From: Maratus speciosus
Taxonomy: Eukaryota > Arthropoda > Arachnida > Araneae > Salticidae
DNA: 64,000 nucleotides
Direction: 5' to 3'
Assembly: GCA_963932465.1 (NCBI GenBank)
Contig: OZ010792.1
Span: 513,903,100-513,967,099 of the forward strand
A model generated the notes under the pieces. That model was not told the DNA's origin. It ran no database searches and worked only from the letters and a program-made list of their open reading frames with translations. A program made the position numbers and the translations under genes. Shown here piece by piece: positions 20,360 to 32,486 of the stretch (positions within the stretch are counted from its first letter, which is position 1; each line of letters starts with the position of its first letter).

Positions 20360-20990
20360 GAAAAAAACCCATAACTTCTTAAATTTTGTACATATCGAAT
20401 CAGTTTAAAGTTTTTATTACTTCTAAAAATAGGACCAAAAATTTATGTATCACAGATTTTTGATAAAGTTAAAAATGGGCTCAAGGGGCGCAAAAATAGG
20501 GTTTTGGGGAGAAAAAAAATTCATAACTTCGTCAATTCTCAAGATATCAAATCCAATTAATTTTATCATGAATCTCCTTAACATTATCTACAACTTTTAT
20601 GTTCACAAGTTTTTGATAGGACCAATTCGTACCGCAAAAAAAATTTAAAACGAAAACAAAAAGGGCGTTTGAAGAAGAAAAAAATTCATATCTTCGTCAA
20701 TTCTCAAGATATCAAATCCAATTAATTTTATCATGAATCTCCTTAACATTATCTACAACTTTTATATTCACAAGTTTTTGATAGGACCAATTCGTACCGC
20801 AAAAAAAAATTAAAAACGAAAACAAAAGGGCGTTTGAAGAAGAAAAAAATCCATAACTCCGTCAATTCAAAAGATATAAAATCCCCATGAATTTATCATA
20901 TATCTTCTTAATATTATCTACAACATCTATATAGACAAGTTTTGGATAGGACCAATTCTTACAGCAAAAACAAATTAAAAATACATAGCG
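20360..20990 (+). repeat. ~165-bp tandem repeat (four units)
   Basis: The phrase CATAACTTCGTCAATTCTCAAGATATC recurs at about 20372 (diverged), 20521, 20687 and 20851. Each is followed by ATCTACAACTTTTAT and TTTTGATAGGACCAATTC. The middle two units are almost identical. Non-coding; frames at 20098-20648 are shadows of it. Confidence 0.85.
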
Positions 20991-21009
20991 GTTGAAGAAA
21001 AAAATCATC

Positions 21010-21440
21010 GTAAGGGTGTATTCAAATCCAAACTGCTTATTTTCTGACTCATTTTACAATCCATTTTTACTCTCAAAGACTTCCAATTGGTACCTTTTCT
21101 TACTCAGAAACTATATAATGTACTGTAATTGCCAATTTTTTGATAGAGGCAGAATATATTTTAAAACATGCTGTCAAAGTGGGCCTTTTGAACCGAATTT
21201 CCCGAAGCGGATTGTGTTGGGAAAATCGTCGTATTAAGGGAGTATTCAAATCCAAACTGCTTATTTTCTGACTCATTTTTAAATTCATTTTTGCTCTCAA
21301 ACGCATCCATTTGGTAGATTCGCTTATTCAGAAACTGTATAATGTACCGTAATGATCGATTTTTTGACAGAGGCAGAATATATTTCAAAAAATGATGTCA
21401 AAGGGGGCATTTTGAACGGAATTTCTCGAAGAGATTGTGT
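21010..21440 (+). repeat. 224-bp tandem duplication
   Basis: Two units start TATTCAAATCCAAACTGCTTATTTTCTGACTC at about 21019 and 21243 and end GGAATTTC(C/T)CGAAG. About 85-90% alike by eye. Short frames on both strands are not genes. Confidence 0.85.
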
Positions 21441-21904
21441 ATAGAAACGAAAAATATTGTCTTACTGAGAAAATAATTGTTTATATATCAAGTTTTAATT
21501 AATTGAACGAAAATTAAAAACACAGGTCGCTTATAAATCTCTTCAAAAATCACGTCAACAAGCTTCATGTTTTTCCTATTAAAAATGAATCTCGAGTTAT
21601 GCCAGAAAATTTCGAGTTGTTGAGCATGGAAAAGTATTTTTTTGAATACCGCCTAACATGATTGTGATAAAACCAGTTATTATATAAAAATGGAATAAAA
21701 ACTCGTCAAAAGCGGCCAGATAAAATTGTTAAAGTGGGTTTATCTCTAATCATGATTTGGTTTTGTTTGTGACATTAGTATACTTAACTTCGAAATCTAC
21801 CTCCGCCTGTAGGCCGGGCCGGCAGGGATTTTTTTAATTATGATATGCGCTTTTAAATTTCACTATATTTATGCAAACTATATGACGTGTATTAATGCTA
21901 TAGT
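21441..21904. other. No recognised feature
   Basis: AT-rich spacer between tandem-repeat blocks; nothing supported. Confidence 0.4.
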
Positions 21905-22420
21905 TGATATACAGGGCTACACAAAATAATTCGTAAAGATTACTGAGTATGAGCGTAAATTGCTTAAAGGTGGTTTTTAAATGAGTTATGCATTTGTACG
22001 CTGAACTGCATTTAGTTTACTAAGAAATGTTTGTAGAATATAGATACAATTATATACAGGGCCACGCAAAGATTTGAATACAAGGTCGTCTATGGATGAT
22101 AATTTCTGAAAATGTGATTTTACTAGTTTTAACAGGTTTTATAAAATTTTAGATAAATAGTAGCGTGTAATAAAGGTACTAGGTAAATTACAAGGCTGAG
22201 CAAAAGTATTCAAGTATGTCTCCATCTAGTAGTATAAATTGCTGAAAGAGAAATTTCAACCTGTTATGCGTTTTGTTGCTAAACTAAATTTTCGTATTAT
22301 ATAGTATATATATCAACCTACTGATGAAATACACGGGTATTCAAAAGAATTGAAATACACATTTGTCTATGGACGGTAACTGCTGAAATCAGTTTTACAA
22401 ATGTATTATTTGTTTTCTAA
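21905..22420 (+). repeat. ACAGGGCCACACAAAAG tandem repeat, block 2
   Basis: Diverged copies of the phrase at about 21911, 22056, 22190 and 22332 (spacing 134-145 bp), each followed by a short GATAATTGCTGAAA-like word. Confidence 0.55.
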
Positions 22421-22499
22421 AATAATTACATATCTTATTTATTTATCTAAATAACGATATTTTGTTAAAGATTTGAGGAAGTGTTGGAAAGTGTTTCAT

Positions 22500-22850
22500 A
22501 ATCTATTTTTCTTTCTTGTTAAACTTAAGTACGGCTTCATATAGTAAAACATAACAAATCAATTTTATTTAAATTTGGCTTATATATTTCTCGCCAACGG
22601 GCGTTATTGGCGTTAAAGAAGGCTGAGTTGAATCTATCTTATCTAACTTTAAGAATGGTTGCTATATGAGAAAGCATAAAATAAAATAAAATAAATTTTA
22701 GTTATATAATTTCACACCAGATAAAAAAAAAAGATAGCTATAATGAGAAAAAGTCTATGACTACACAAATATGACAATGGCGGAAGCTTATTCTGAAAAT
22801 CTGAGCAAAACTCAAAAATTCGTTCGTGGGAAGCGAGTTTAAAATGTGTT
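22500..22850 (+). repeat. Old ~130-bp tandem repeat, block 3
   Basis: Shares CAATTTTATTTAAATTTGGCT, GGGCGTTATTGGCGTTAAAG and TTGAATCTATC with blocks at 17850 and 18790. Confidence 0.55.
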
Positions 22851-22875
22851 CGAAAAGTTTGTTGAAGATATGCAA

Positions 22876-24449
22876 TATATAGCCTTTAATCACCGAACAC
22901 TTTCAATTTTAGACATTTTGTCGAATATTTTTAAAAATATACTTGTCGTTTTTTTTCCCCCTTGAACTCCAGGATTAAAAAGAATATGTTTGACTTCATA
23001 TTTATCAACGACGATTTGACCAGAAGGACAATTAGGGGGGCAATAAAAAATCAAAGAAAAATAATAATTTGTGGGATCACTCTGTAAAATAAAATGCATG
23101 AAATGATCTATCGCTGTAGCTTACGAATATGTGGATATTGTAGAATATGTGTATTCATTTGTGTAAGAATAGTATGTATATTCATGGAGGTATATCGATA
23201 TTTTTTAAGTTAAAAAAAATTCTTGCATGTTTTTTGTTTATATCATGCAAGGTTTTCTACCAAATTTAACGCCAGTTTCAGAAAATTTGACAAAATGTAG
23301 TAGAAATAATATTGTGCAATTGGAATGTTAATTAAATAATAATAACTAAATAACAATTAAAATAATAATTATAATTAATAAAAATAATTAAAATGATATT
23401 TTTTTTATCTGCGCACGCGCGCACGATGAGAAATATTTTGTTTTTCATGCTTTAATAGTCAACTCTATGGAGCAACTCATAAAAAAAAAATCCAGTCAAA
23501 TATCGGGAAATTCAGAACGATATCGGCGATAGAGTGAGCTGATTTTTAGTTGTTCTCTAAAAATAGCTAAATGATAAGGGGTTTTCCATAAACTGTTTTT
23601 TTTAATTTATTTTTTTTTTATTTAAATTTTTTATTGATGCTTTAATTCTTCTTGGAAAACCACCAGAACGAACCTATTCCAAGAAAAAAACAGGAGCATC
23701 AAAATCGAAGCATTTCTTCTAAATCTACTCGTTGACATACTAACTCCTTTGCTGAAAGCCAGTTAATAAAAAATAACAATTTGTGGGAAATCCCTTATCA
23801 TTCAGAAGCTTTTAGGGAGTAACTAAAAATAGGCTCACTCTATCGCTAATACCTTTCTGAATTTTCACGATATTTGACTGGCTTTTATATGAGTTGCTCC
23901 ATAGAGTTGACTATTAAATCATGAAAAAAGAATATTTTTTTATCATGTGCGCATGCACAGATAAAAAATATTTTATACAACTGCTCATATTTCATTAAAT
24001 GTTTAATATATTTACATCACAATTGCACTATATTATTTCTACTACATTTTGTGAAATTTTCTGAAACTGGATTTAAATTTGGTAGAAAACCTAGCATGAT
24101 ATAAACAAAAAACATGCAAGAATTTTTTTAACTTAAAAAAAAACCCCGATATATCTCCATGAATGTACGAGCTATTGTACAAAATCCACATATTCGTAAG
24201 CTATAATGATAGATTATTTCGTACTTTTTTTTTTTTTTTTTTTTTACAGAGTGATCCCAAATATTAATATTTTTCTTTGATTTTTTGTTGGCCCTCTAAT
24301 TGTCCTTTTGATCAAATAGCCTTTGATAAATATATGAAGTCAAACATATTCTTCATAATCCTGAAGTTCCAGAGTAATCCGACAAGTATATCTTTACATA
24401 TTCTACAAAATTTCTAAAATTGAAAGTGTCCGGGGATTAATGGCTATAT
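22876..24449. repeat. 1.57-kb inverted duplication (long hairpin)
   Basis: The arms 22876-23640 and 23690-24449 are reverse complements over most of their length, with small indels (for example a T-run at 24226-24245). The centre near 23650-23690 is itself a short palindrome (TTCTTGG...CCAAGAA). Outer ends read ATATAGCCxTTAATCxCCGxACACTTTCAATTTTAG, the same words that begin the tandem units at 24412-24985. Each arm has a GTGCGC-rich patch (23405-23425 and 23945-23960). Non-coding. Confidence 0.9.
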
Positions 24450-24985
24450 GGTGTAGTTATGCATTGCATAGAGATACATGATGTATCACAAGTTATATAA
24501 AGGTAATAGTTCTTCTACCAGTATTTGGCGATAAAGTACAATGCTCTAAATTCTTTTGTATTGTCCTGTAAAAGAACTATAAATGATACATCCAGTATCT
24601 AAAATTGAAAGTGTCCGGTGATTAATGGCCATATGGTGTAGTTATGCATTGCATTGAGATACATGAAGTATCATAAGTTATATAAAGTTAATAGACGCAA
24701 TAGCTCTTTCACCAGTAATTGGCGATAAAGTGCAATGCTCTAAATTCTTTTGTATTGTCCTGTAAAAGAAGTATAAATGATACATCCAGTACCTAAAATT
24801 GAAAGTGTCCGGTGATTAATGGCTATATGGTGTAGTTATGCATTGCATAGAGATACATGAAGTATCATAAGTTATATAAAGTTAATAGACGCAATAGCTC
24901 TTTCACCAGTAATTGGCGATAAAGTGCAATGCTCTAAATTCTTTTGTATTGTCCTGTAAAAGAACTATAAATGATATATCCAGTA
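24412..24985 (+). repeat. ~190-bp tandem repeat, three units
   Basis: Units begin TCTAAAATTGAAAGTGTCCGG with GAAAGTGTCC at 24422, 24607 and 24801 (spacing 185 and 194). They end TTGTCCTGTAAAAGAACTATAAATGATAxATCCAGTA. Units two and three are nearly identical. The unit start overlaps the outer end of the long hairpin. Confidence 0.9.
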
Positions 24986-25299
24986 TTTTGAATGGAGAAT
25001 ATGCTGCAATAAGTCTTGGTAAAATATACAATTTTCGTATGAGTTTCAAATAACATAATGGTGCTTAAATGCATTTTAAGTAATTACAGTCTATAGATGA
25101 TAGTGTAATCGAATTCTTTTGTGCGGCCCTGTAAAATAACTATAAATGTTATACACCCGCGTAAAGGAAAATCATGTGGTTAGAGATTGTTTCAACGGTT
25201 TAAAATTACATTACCTTCAGTGTTCCACAAACCGCACATTCAGCGTTTCAAAAAAAAGTTTCAGAAAATCATTACATAAATTATTTTCATAAAATTATT

Positions 25300-25650
25300 A
25301 CATAAATTAGTTAAATACATATAGAAAACTCTACATATCAAGTTGAAACGTCATATCCACTTTAGTAAATCAAATGAACAACGTGAACACCTGATTCGCA
25401 ATTCATTTATTACTAAATAGATGCAAATATATAAAAGTTTTAAAACATTAAAACTTTTAGCATTAAATTAAAATTGAGCATTTCTCAATTTTAACTCCCC
25501 CGATGATGCTAATGTTTAGCTGAAAGCGCTCTAGAACTTTAGATATAATCTGACAGCTATGTTTTTAACACCTTGAATGGATTTTAAGGTTTTAAAACTT
25601 TCATATATCTGCACCTATTTAGTAATAAATGAATTGTGAATCATGTATTC
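25300..25650. repeat. Imperfect inverted repeat
   Basis: GAACACCTGATTCGCAATTCATTTATTACTAAATAG (near 25385) reappears complemented near 25610-25650, with TTTTAAAAC...AAAAC matches inside. Likely an old foldback MITE. Confidence 0.55.
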
Positions 25651-25975
25651 ACGTTTTTTATTACATAAATTAGTTTAATTCATAAATTCGTTTAATAAAA
25701 TCGTTACGTAAATCGTTTAATAAAGTTGTTACGTAAATTAGTTTAATAAAATCGTTACATAAATTCATTTAATAAAGTTGTTACATAAATTAGTTTCATA
25801 AAATCGTTACATAAATTCATTTAACAAAGTTGTTACATAAATTAGCTTCATTCATAAAATCGTTGCTTACAATCGTTTCATAAAATCGTTGCTTAAAATC
25901 GTTTCATAAAATCATTGCTTAAAATCGTTTCATAAAATATGTGCTTAAAATCGTTACATTAGAATTTTATATACG
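25650..25975 (+). repeat. Minisatellite of AAATCGTTAC/TTCATAAAATCGTT units
   Basis: About a dozen short units (roughly 20-25 bp, often in pairs) with AAAATCGTTACATAAATT and AAATCGTTGCTTAAAATCGTTTCAT. The unit shifts in sequence from left to right, as in a locally homogenised array. Confidence 0.85.
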
Positions 25976-25980
25976 GTATA

Positions 25981-26928
25981 CAGGGTGTCTACTCTGAACG
26001 GTGTCTAAAGGCTAATTCCTAAACCATGAGGCATAGACATATGGTTCCAATTACAAAAATGTTTTAATGAGGTAAAGAAGTATTTAAAAAACGATTTGGG
26101 TCAATAAAACTATTTCTTAAAAAATGACGAAATTTAAATTATTATACTGTCCCCCGTCATATTTAGTAAAAATATCCTATTACACTTAGAAGTAAGACAA
26201 AAAAGGTCCCATTCTACTACGATTAAAACTGACCGAGTAATAGCTGCTTAAAGTTTAAACATCTTTTTTGCTGCAAAATAGGGGTCATTCACAAATTTAC
26301 TAGAAATATAAATAATCGTCAGATATAAAAAAGAATAATAGTTGAGAGTAAAATTAACATTACAATATATATCTGAAATCCATTTTCATTCTGACATATT
26401 AAGGAATAATATAGGGTAAAGTGTCCATATTTTGTCCGTTTCTGCGAAAGTGGCGCTACTTATGACGCAAGGCACAGGGGACGGGAGGTAAAAGGGTTCA
26501 GTGTTGGAAGTTTCGTTCGCCAAGACGCATACATAAATTAAAGACGGGGAATTTCCTATTTTTAGAAGACCTGAGTTCTTATTACGTCGTTTGTAGAACG
26601 TTATTTACTGTACTGTAAGTATTTATGACTTATTCATTGCATGTATTTTACGTTGGTAAGAAGCTGACAGTAGCATACAGTGAGTTTTAGGACGCTCAGT
26701 TCATTTTACATAAACTGAAGCTCCATCATATTGGGAAGTAGCGTGGTTCCAGTTTTGCCCCCCTTGCAGTTCTTATTTTTGTCCCGGGGACGAAATTAGG
26801 AATGCTTTTTCATGACATTTTTTTTTCAATTTTTTCCTTTTGTTTGGATGGCTGGGCGATTCTCAAAAGGTGAGCACTGGACACAAGTCATAACTTTAAG
26901 CCTTTCAAACATAACTTTAATTATCATT

Positions 26929-26969
<41 letters not shown>

Positions 26970-28645
26970 TGAGTTTTTAATTCTATTCAGAGATAGAAAA
27001 TGACATAATTTATTGTAAAAGCTTTGTATAAATATCTTAAAATTTTATTATTTTATGCTAAAGTGGCCAATTTCGGACATTCATAACGTTAACTGCTTCA
27101 ATGTACCACCAAGAAAAAGAGTTTTAACTTTTTTCCAGGTGGTTCTAATGGTAATCAACGAATGCATAAAGGAAACGGATGATTTTTTGATAATTTCGTT
27201 AAGAGATGGCAGGCTGATTTATTGCTTTTTTGAAGATAGAAGGACTTTTCTATAAAGCATTTGTCTGTATTTTGTTATGTCCGAAAGTAACGTACGTAAC
27301 AAAGCATTCAATTTCATTATTATTATTACTGGATAACAAAAAGTTAATTATACATATATATATACATGTATACAGACACATTTACTACATTCTTAGTCTT
27401 AAGAATTTTTTAAATACTAAGAGCAACGTCCAAAATCTTTAAGTCCAAAATCTGCAAATGTCCAAAATTTGTAACGTACACAACTGCTAATTAAATGCTT
27501 TAATCATTAATTTTCCAGAATAGTTGCTGTCTTTTAATGTTTGTGTATAATTTTGTAGACATACTATTAAAATATTTATATATTATATTTATAGACAAAA
27601 TACTATACTATTAAAAAAAATTGGCCTTAAATTTGAAAATATTAAAAATTACATATAGTTAACGTTTAATGATCCCACCTTTTGAGAATCTCCCGGCTAA
27701 TGTTTCGTTATGTTATTCTTCAACTGATAATTAGTACATTTCTTTGTGCCTTGCTTTAATGTAAATTAAATTACTTACTCATTTAGAAATAAATTTTGAT
27801 TTAGTTATAAGTTAAGCCTCGACGTATTGGATTTTTGGGGGGGACGAAATGGGGACCATTTTTTTTTTCATTTTTTAGATACTTTTGAAAAAACAATTTT
27901 TCACATTGTTAAAAAATTTTTTGTACGATGTTTGCCTATGTTTCTATGTGCGTGGGTAGTTAGTCTTATGTAAAATCCAAATTTGGTAGATTTTCACTGA
28001 AAATTACAACTTCCACGGGCCTAAAAGTGACTGGGGGCAATAATAGGGCACCTTACCCTACAACTTGTACTAAAAATATAGGTTAAAAAATAACAGAATT
28101 TTTGTTAAATGAAATGATATTTGTTGCAACAATGCTGTCAACAGATGCAATTCTTTATTAAATGATACATATTTGAAAATGCTATTAGATTATCAAATCT
28201 AAAACTTAATTAATAAAAATTAAATTTATCTTAAAACGTGCTCGAAGTGACTCCCTCCGGTTGCAATGCAGAAATGTACATGCGAAATAAATCCTTCTAA
28301 TACTTTAAGCACTTTGTGTACAATCCCTCTAAGCATGGCTGAACTCATGCAGAAAATTTGTATAACTCATACAATTCTAAGTTTCATAACACGGTCAATT
28401 TTAGTGTTAGATGGAGGGGGATTTTTTTTTTTTATCTTACATGTTAGTATATACTAAATATCACTTATAGGACCGGGGGACCGTATAAAAATTTAAATTT
28501 CGTAACTTTTTAAGGAATGTTTTTATTGATCCGAACGACTTTTAAAATAATTTTTTACCTCATTTAAAACATTTTTGTAATTGGAACTATATGTCTATGA
28601 CAAACGGTTTAGAAATTAGACACTGGACACCGTTGAGAGTGTGAA
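25981..28645 (-). mobile_element. Mariner-like element split by a nested insertion
   Basis: Left end TA|CAGGGTGTCTACTCTGAACGGTGTCT pairs with the right end near 28560-28640 over more than 100 bp (shared CATAGACATATxGTTCCAATTACAAAAATGTTTTAA). On the minus strand, 28200-28330 encodes a tail ending G-G-S-H-F-E-H-V-L, similar to transposases of the IS630/Tc1/mariner superfamily. The copy at 1-809 supports the right half. The rest of the transposase is not readable. The extreme right end is eroded. Confidence 0.6.
26414..28058. mobile_element. TA-flanked element with GGGTAAAGTGTCC ends
   Basis: The TIRs are GGGTAAAGTGTCC and the complement of GGGTAAGGTGCCC, flanked by TA at 26412-26413 and 28059-28060. 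It interrupts the mariner-like element, so it is younger. Inside are a T-run (26931-26965), G-rich TTGTCCCGGGGACGAAAT and GGGGGACGAAATGGGGACC words near each end, and frames of 63-70 codons (26812-27442) with no motif I recognise. Superfamily unassigned. Confidence 0.7.
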
Positions 28646-28649
28646 TATC

Positions 28650-28918
28650 ACAATGTGTGTGAATATCACTGGGTGAATATCACAAAATGTGATATTTTGG
28701 AAACAAAAAATTTGAAAATTTAAGTCGTTTCAAAGCTTCTGATTTTTTAGAAAAATGTCGGTTTAACAGCTGAATAAAGAGATTTATATGAAAAATTGCT
28801 AAAGTTTGAAGAGCTTAAGTTTATTTTTATGTAATTATAATTATGTGTCATTTTCTTGGCTTGCCACGATAACGACAATTTCATTCTAAAACATTTTTCA
28901 CATTCTTGTTTTCTTTTC

Positions 28919-28949
<31 letters not shown>

Positions 28950-29199
28950 AGATGTAACATTTTAATTTTGTTTAAAGGAACATGTTTTCTCCATCGTACC
29001 TCAAATTCAGTGTAATGTTCAGTCTTATTTCTAGAAGCCAGGAAAATAACATAATAAAAGCCTAGTCAATTTTTACAAAGCCTTTAAACACATTATTTTC
29101 AAAGAAATATCTAAAAGATCTTGCTGGTAGCAATGATTTTATTACTTCTGACTTGACTATGTCAAGAACAAGATGAATTACTCATCGGCGCCATCTTTA
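28650..29199. other. No gene; T-run at 28929-28949
   Basis: Includes a small repeat of GTGAATATCAC near 28640-28690. No coding or mobile-element signal supported. Confidence 0.45.
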
Positions 29200-29200
29200 T

Positions 29201-29405
29201 ATTAGATGTAAATTTCCAACTGGGCGAAAAATGCCCGGACCAGGATTCGAACCAGGGACCTCCTGGCTGAAGCCGCCAGTGCTCTGCCATCTGAGCTATC
29301 CCCAACGAATCTGGTGGAACTTTTTCACCCAGTTAACCTTAATGATTATAACATCTGGTCTGAAACCTGGTTCAGCTCAACAGAACAAATCTCAGGTAAT
29401 GGAAC
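29201..29405 (-). mobile_element. tRNA-derived SINE-like copy, minus strand
   Basis: 29234-29305 read on the minus strand has tRNA-type internal promoter boxes: TAGCTCAGATGGCAGAGC (A box) and GGTTCGAATCC (B box) around a CTGGC-GGCTTCA-GCCAG arm. The loop lacks the normal T before the anticodon, so this is a tRNA-derived repeat and not a working tRNA. A body with GCCCAGTTGGAAATTTACATCTAATAT follows the head. The sequence upstream of the head (29306-29405) is also shared by the plus-strand copy. Confidence 0.75.
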
Positions 29406-29409
29406 TCTA

Positions 29410-29560
29410 GAAATCGCTTCAGCCAGGAGGTCCCTGGTTCGAATCCTGGTCCGGACATTTTTCGCCCAGTTGGAAATTTACATCTAATATGATTTGTTTA
29501 CCAATTAGAATAATTGTGTTAAAATTAATCTAGTGTAATTTCGTATCCAGCGATTTCTGG
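29410..29560 (+). mobile_element. Partial SINE-like copy, plus strand
   Basis: Starts inside the tRNA-like head (CGCTTCAGCCAGGAGG...GGTTCGAATCC) and continues through the GCCCAGTTGGAAATTTACATC body to AATCTAGTG. The A box is missing. Confidence 0.7.
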
Positions 29561-29815
29561 AGTTCCATTACCTGAGATTTATTCTGTTGAGCTGAGCCAG
29601 GTTTCAGACCAGATGCTATAATCATTAAGGTTAGCTGGGTGAAAAAAGTTCCACCAGATTCGTCCGGGATAGCCCAGATGGCAGAGCACTGGCGGCTTCA
29701 GCCAGGAGGTCCCGGGTTCGAATCCTGGTCCGGACATTTTTTGCCCAGTTGGAAATTTACATCTAATATGATTTGTTTACCAATTAGAATAATTGTGTTA
29801 AAATTAATCTAGTGT
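29560..29815 (+). mobile_element. tRNA-derived SINE-like copy, plus strand
   Basis: The head at 29663-29736 has TAGCCCAGATGGCAGAGC and GGTTCGAATCC boxes and a GTCCGG/CCGGAC acceptor-like pairing. The same upstream segment (TTCTGGAGTTCCATTACCTGAGATTT) and the same AATCTAGTG end as the other copies are present. The head therefore sits within a longer repeat unit rather than at its 5' end. Confidence 0.75.
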
Positions 29816-30706
29816 CATCTTTATACCTCATAAATAACTAAAATGAGCAAGCCAGGACATTCATTTTCAATTATATTTATTTTCAGTGATCATCATATTT
29901 TAATCATGTAAAATTATTTGTAAAATACAGAGTTTGTTACCTTCCACATAATGTGTTATATAAGGTATAATTATTAATTAGAAATTAAAAAAATTAGAAA
30001 AAGATATTTGTACATGATAGCAGAAAGCCTTTTACTTTGCACACACGACAGTGTGACATGCCAGGAAAATGACAATATGAAATTTTAAGTCTTTTAATTG
30101 CTTTATTTTTGTGTTATTATGAATATAATAACTCTTGAAAATACTTCTAAGAATAATTTTTATTAGAATGCAAGAAAGAAAATTGCATTATATAACATTA
30201 AATAGAAATTTTATTGTACAAACTGCAATTTTCGTATTTTGTGATATTGACTATGAAAGCTGTATAATAGATACAGGTTAGATTGAATATAATATACCCA
30301 ATAATAATTTGTCAAGGTGACTCATTATATCTGATATTAAAATTTTAGTGAAAGTAGACATACACAATATTTTTCTCGAAACAGCGAACGGACAATAACA
30401 ATATTTTGCGGTTTTTTATTACTGGAATAATGTTTACACGTAGGGGAAATATTAAGACACGTGCTTTAAAAAATAATAATCTTATTTACATATTTAAGTG
30501 CTTATTAAATAAAATAGCGCACTTGCAATTGTAAATTGTATTCATCCTGATTTTCCTTAATAGTTTCCCCTGAACGAATCAAATTTATTCCCAAATAAGC
30601 TTGTTGAATGCAAAATATGTTTATTCTCTAGAAGAAAGACAGATGTTTATCTTTAATTGGAATTCATCTGAAAAGGTTAGTGGTTTGGACATTTCCTCCT
30701 TTGTCA
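29816..30706. other. No recognised feature
   Basis: AT-rich, no coding signal, no copy in the window. Confidence 0.45.
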
Positions 30707-30710
30707 TTAA

Positions 30711-31235
30711 CCCTTTACCTACTGAATTATGAATTCATGAATTTTTTTTTTTTTCTGGAATTTTTCGTGAATTGTTTAAACTACATTAGAGGATTTACAT
30801 AATCATTTAATAAATTTTAGAAGGATTTTAGAAGGATTGAAGGATTTAGAAGGTTTAATTAAATTTGAATTTATAGGGATTTTGCGCAACATTTATAACC
30901 CCACTCAAATCTTTTATTTTAAATAATTTTCTTATTATTTTGTAGAATTAGGAAATGTACAAATATAATGTTCTTATACTAGAGATATAGAAATATTTCC
31001 GAATTGAAAAATTCACCCCCCCCTCCCCCAACGCCCAAAAACCTGAAAAGGTGCAAAGGCAAAAGAAATCATCCTTTTAAAACTATTTTTATTTTGTGAA
31101 AATCAGTAATGCTTTTGGAACAAGATAAATTAATGCATCTATAACTCATTCTAAACTGTACTAATCGATGTATTAAATGAATTTTATAACAAGTTATTTT
31201 AATGGTACTTATAAGTACCGTCAGTAGATAAAGGG
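30711..31235. mobile_element. piggyBac-type MITE with TTAA duplication
   Basis: The TIRs are CCCTTTACCTACTGA and the complement of CCCTTTATCTACTGA, flanked by TTAA at 30707-30710 and 31236-31239. CCC(T/A) ends and TTAA sites are the hallmark of piggyBac. An inverted second copy begins at 63587. 525 bp, non-coding. Its right TTAA abuts the start of a Helitron. Confidence 0.92.
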
Positions 31236-31240
31236 TTAAA

Positions 31241-32451
31241 TCTATACTAATATTATAAAGAAATAACGTTTGTGGGTTTGTAGGGGGTAATTTTTGGAAC
31301 TACCGAACCGATTTCAAAAGTAATAGTGGCATATTGATAGTGATAGCCCCTGCTCCAATATTATATAGGCTATATTTTATGTCGATGTCACTACCCCAAG
31401 AGGAGTGAAGGAGCAAAAAAGTTCTAAAAATGCTGCTGTTGTAATACTGAAAGGCCTAGAAATTTTTAATTTGACATGGTAGTTACTTAACTTACATCAT
31501 ATAAATGTTCTCTAAGAACAAATAATTCGAAATTTAAAAAGGGGTGAAAATGCGCGAAAAGTGTTGTAAAAACGTTCTAGATTGCGATTTCTTTGCAATT
31601 AGATATGCAGCGATAGAAACTTTAAATTTGGCGTGATAGATAATTAAGATATAAATGCTCTCTAAAAACATTTCTAGAAAATTCCAAATTTAAAAGGGAG
31701 AAATGAGCGAAAAAATGTTCTAAATTAACGATTCTATGAAATCTCAGACGAAACCGATTTCAAAAGTAATGGTTATAAATTGATGGTGGCAGTCCCTGCT
31801 CCACCATAGGCTATATTTTATGTCGGTGCCACTACCACCAGGACGTTGCAGGAGAAAAAATCTTCTAAATTTTGATTTTTGTAATACTGAAGGAGCTAGA
31901 AACTTGAAGTTTCGCGTGGTAATTACTTAATATATAAATGCTCTCTATGAAGAGGCGAAGAAAAATTCGTATTTTAAAAGGAATGAAAATGCGCAAAAAG
32001 CGTTCTAAAAAAGGTTCTAAATTACTATTTCTACGCAACTGTTAAAGATAGAAACTTGAAATTTGGCGTTGTAGATACTTATAAGATATAAATGATCTCT
32101 AAAGAACAGTTACTTAAAACTTTCGAAATGTAAAAGTGTGAAATGAGCGAAAAACGTTCTAAAGGCGTTCTAAATTGTTTTCTATGGAATCTCAGTAAAT
32201 AATAATTTCAAAATTAATGGTAGCAAGTTGATCGTGACAGTCCCTGCTCCAACATAGGCTATATTTTATGTCAGTGTCACAACCAAAAAAGGGGTGCATG
32301 AGCGAAAAACTTTTTAAAATTGCAATTTTTGTGACATCGAAGGGGCTATAAACTTGAAATTTGGATTGGCAGTTAACTTATAAGATTTAACTCTAAAAAC
32401 AGTTTCTAAAAAAATTCCAAATTTAAAAAGGTGAAAGGAGCGAAAAGGAGC

Positions 32452-32486
<35 letters not shown>

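Noticed and set aside
25650..25975. CRISPR-like array
   Set aside because: Units are short, graded in sequence and lack unique spacers, and the window is clearly eukaryotic; it is a minisatellite.
29234..29305. Functional tRNA gene
   Set aside because: Promoter boxes are present but the anticodon loop lacks T33 and the acceptor pairing is off by a base. It is one of three copies within a longer repeat.
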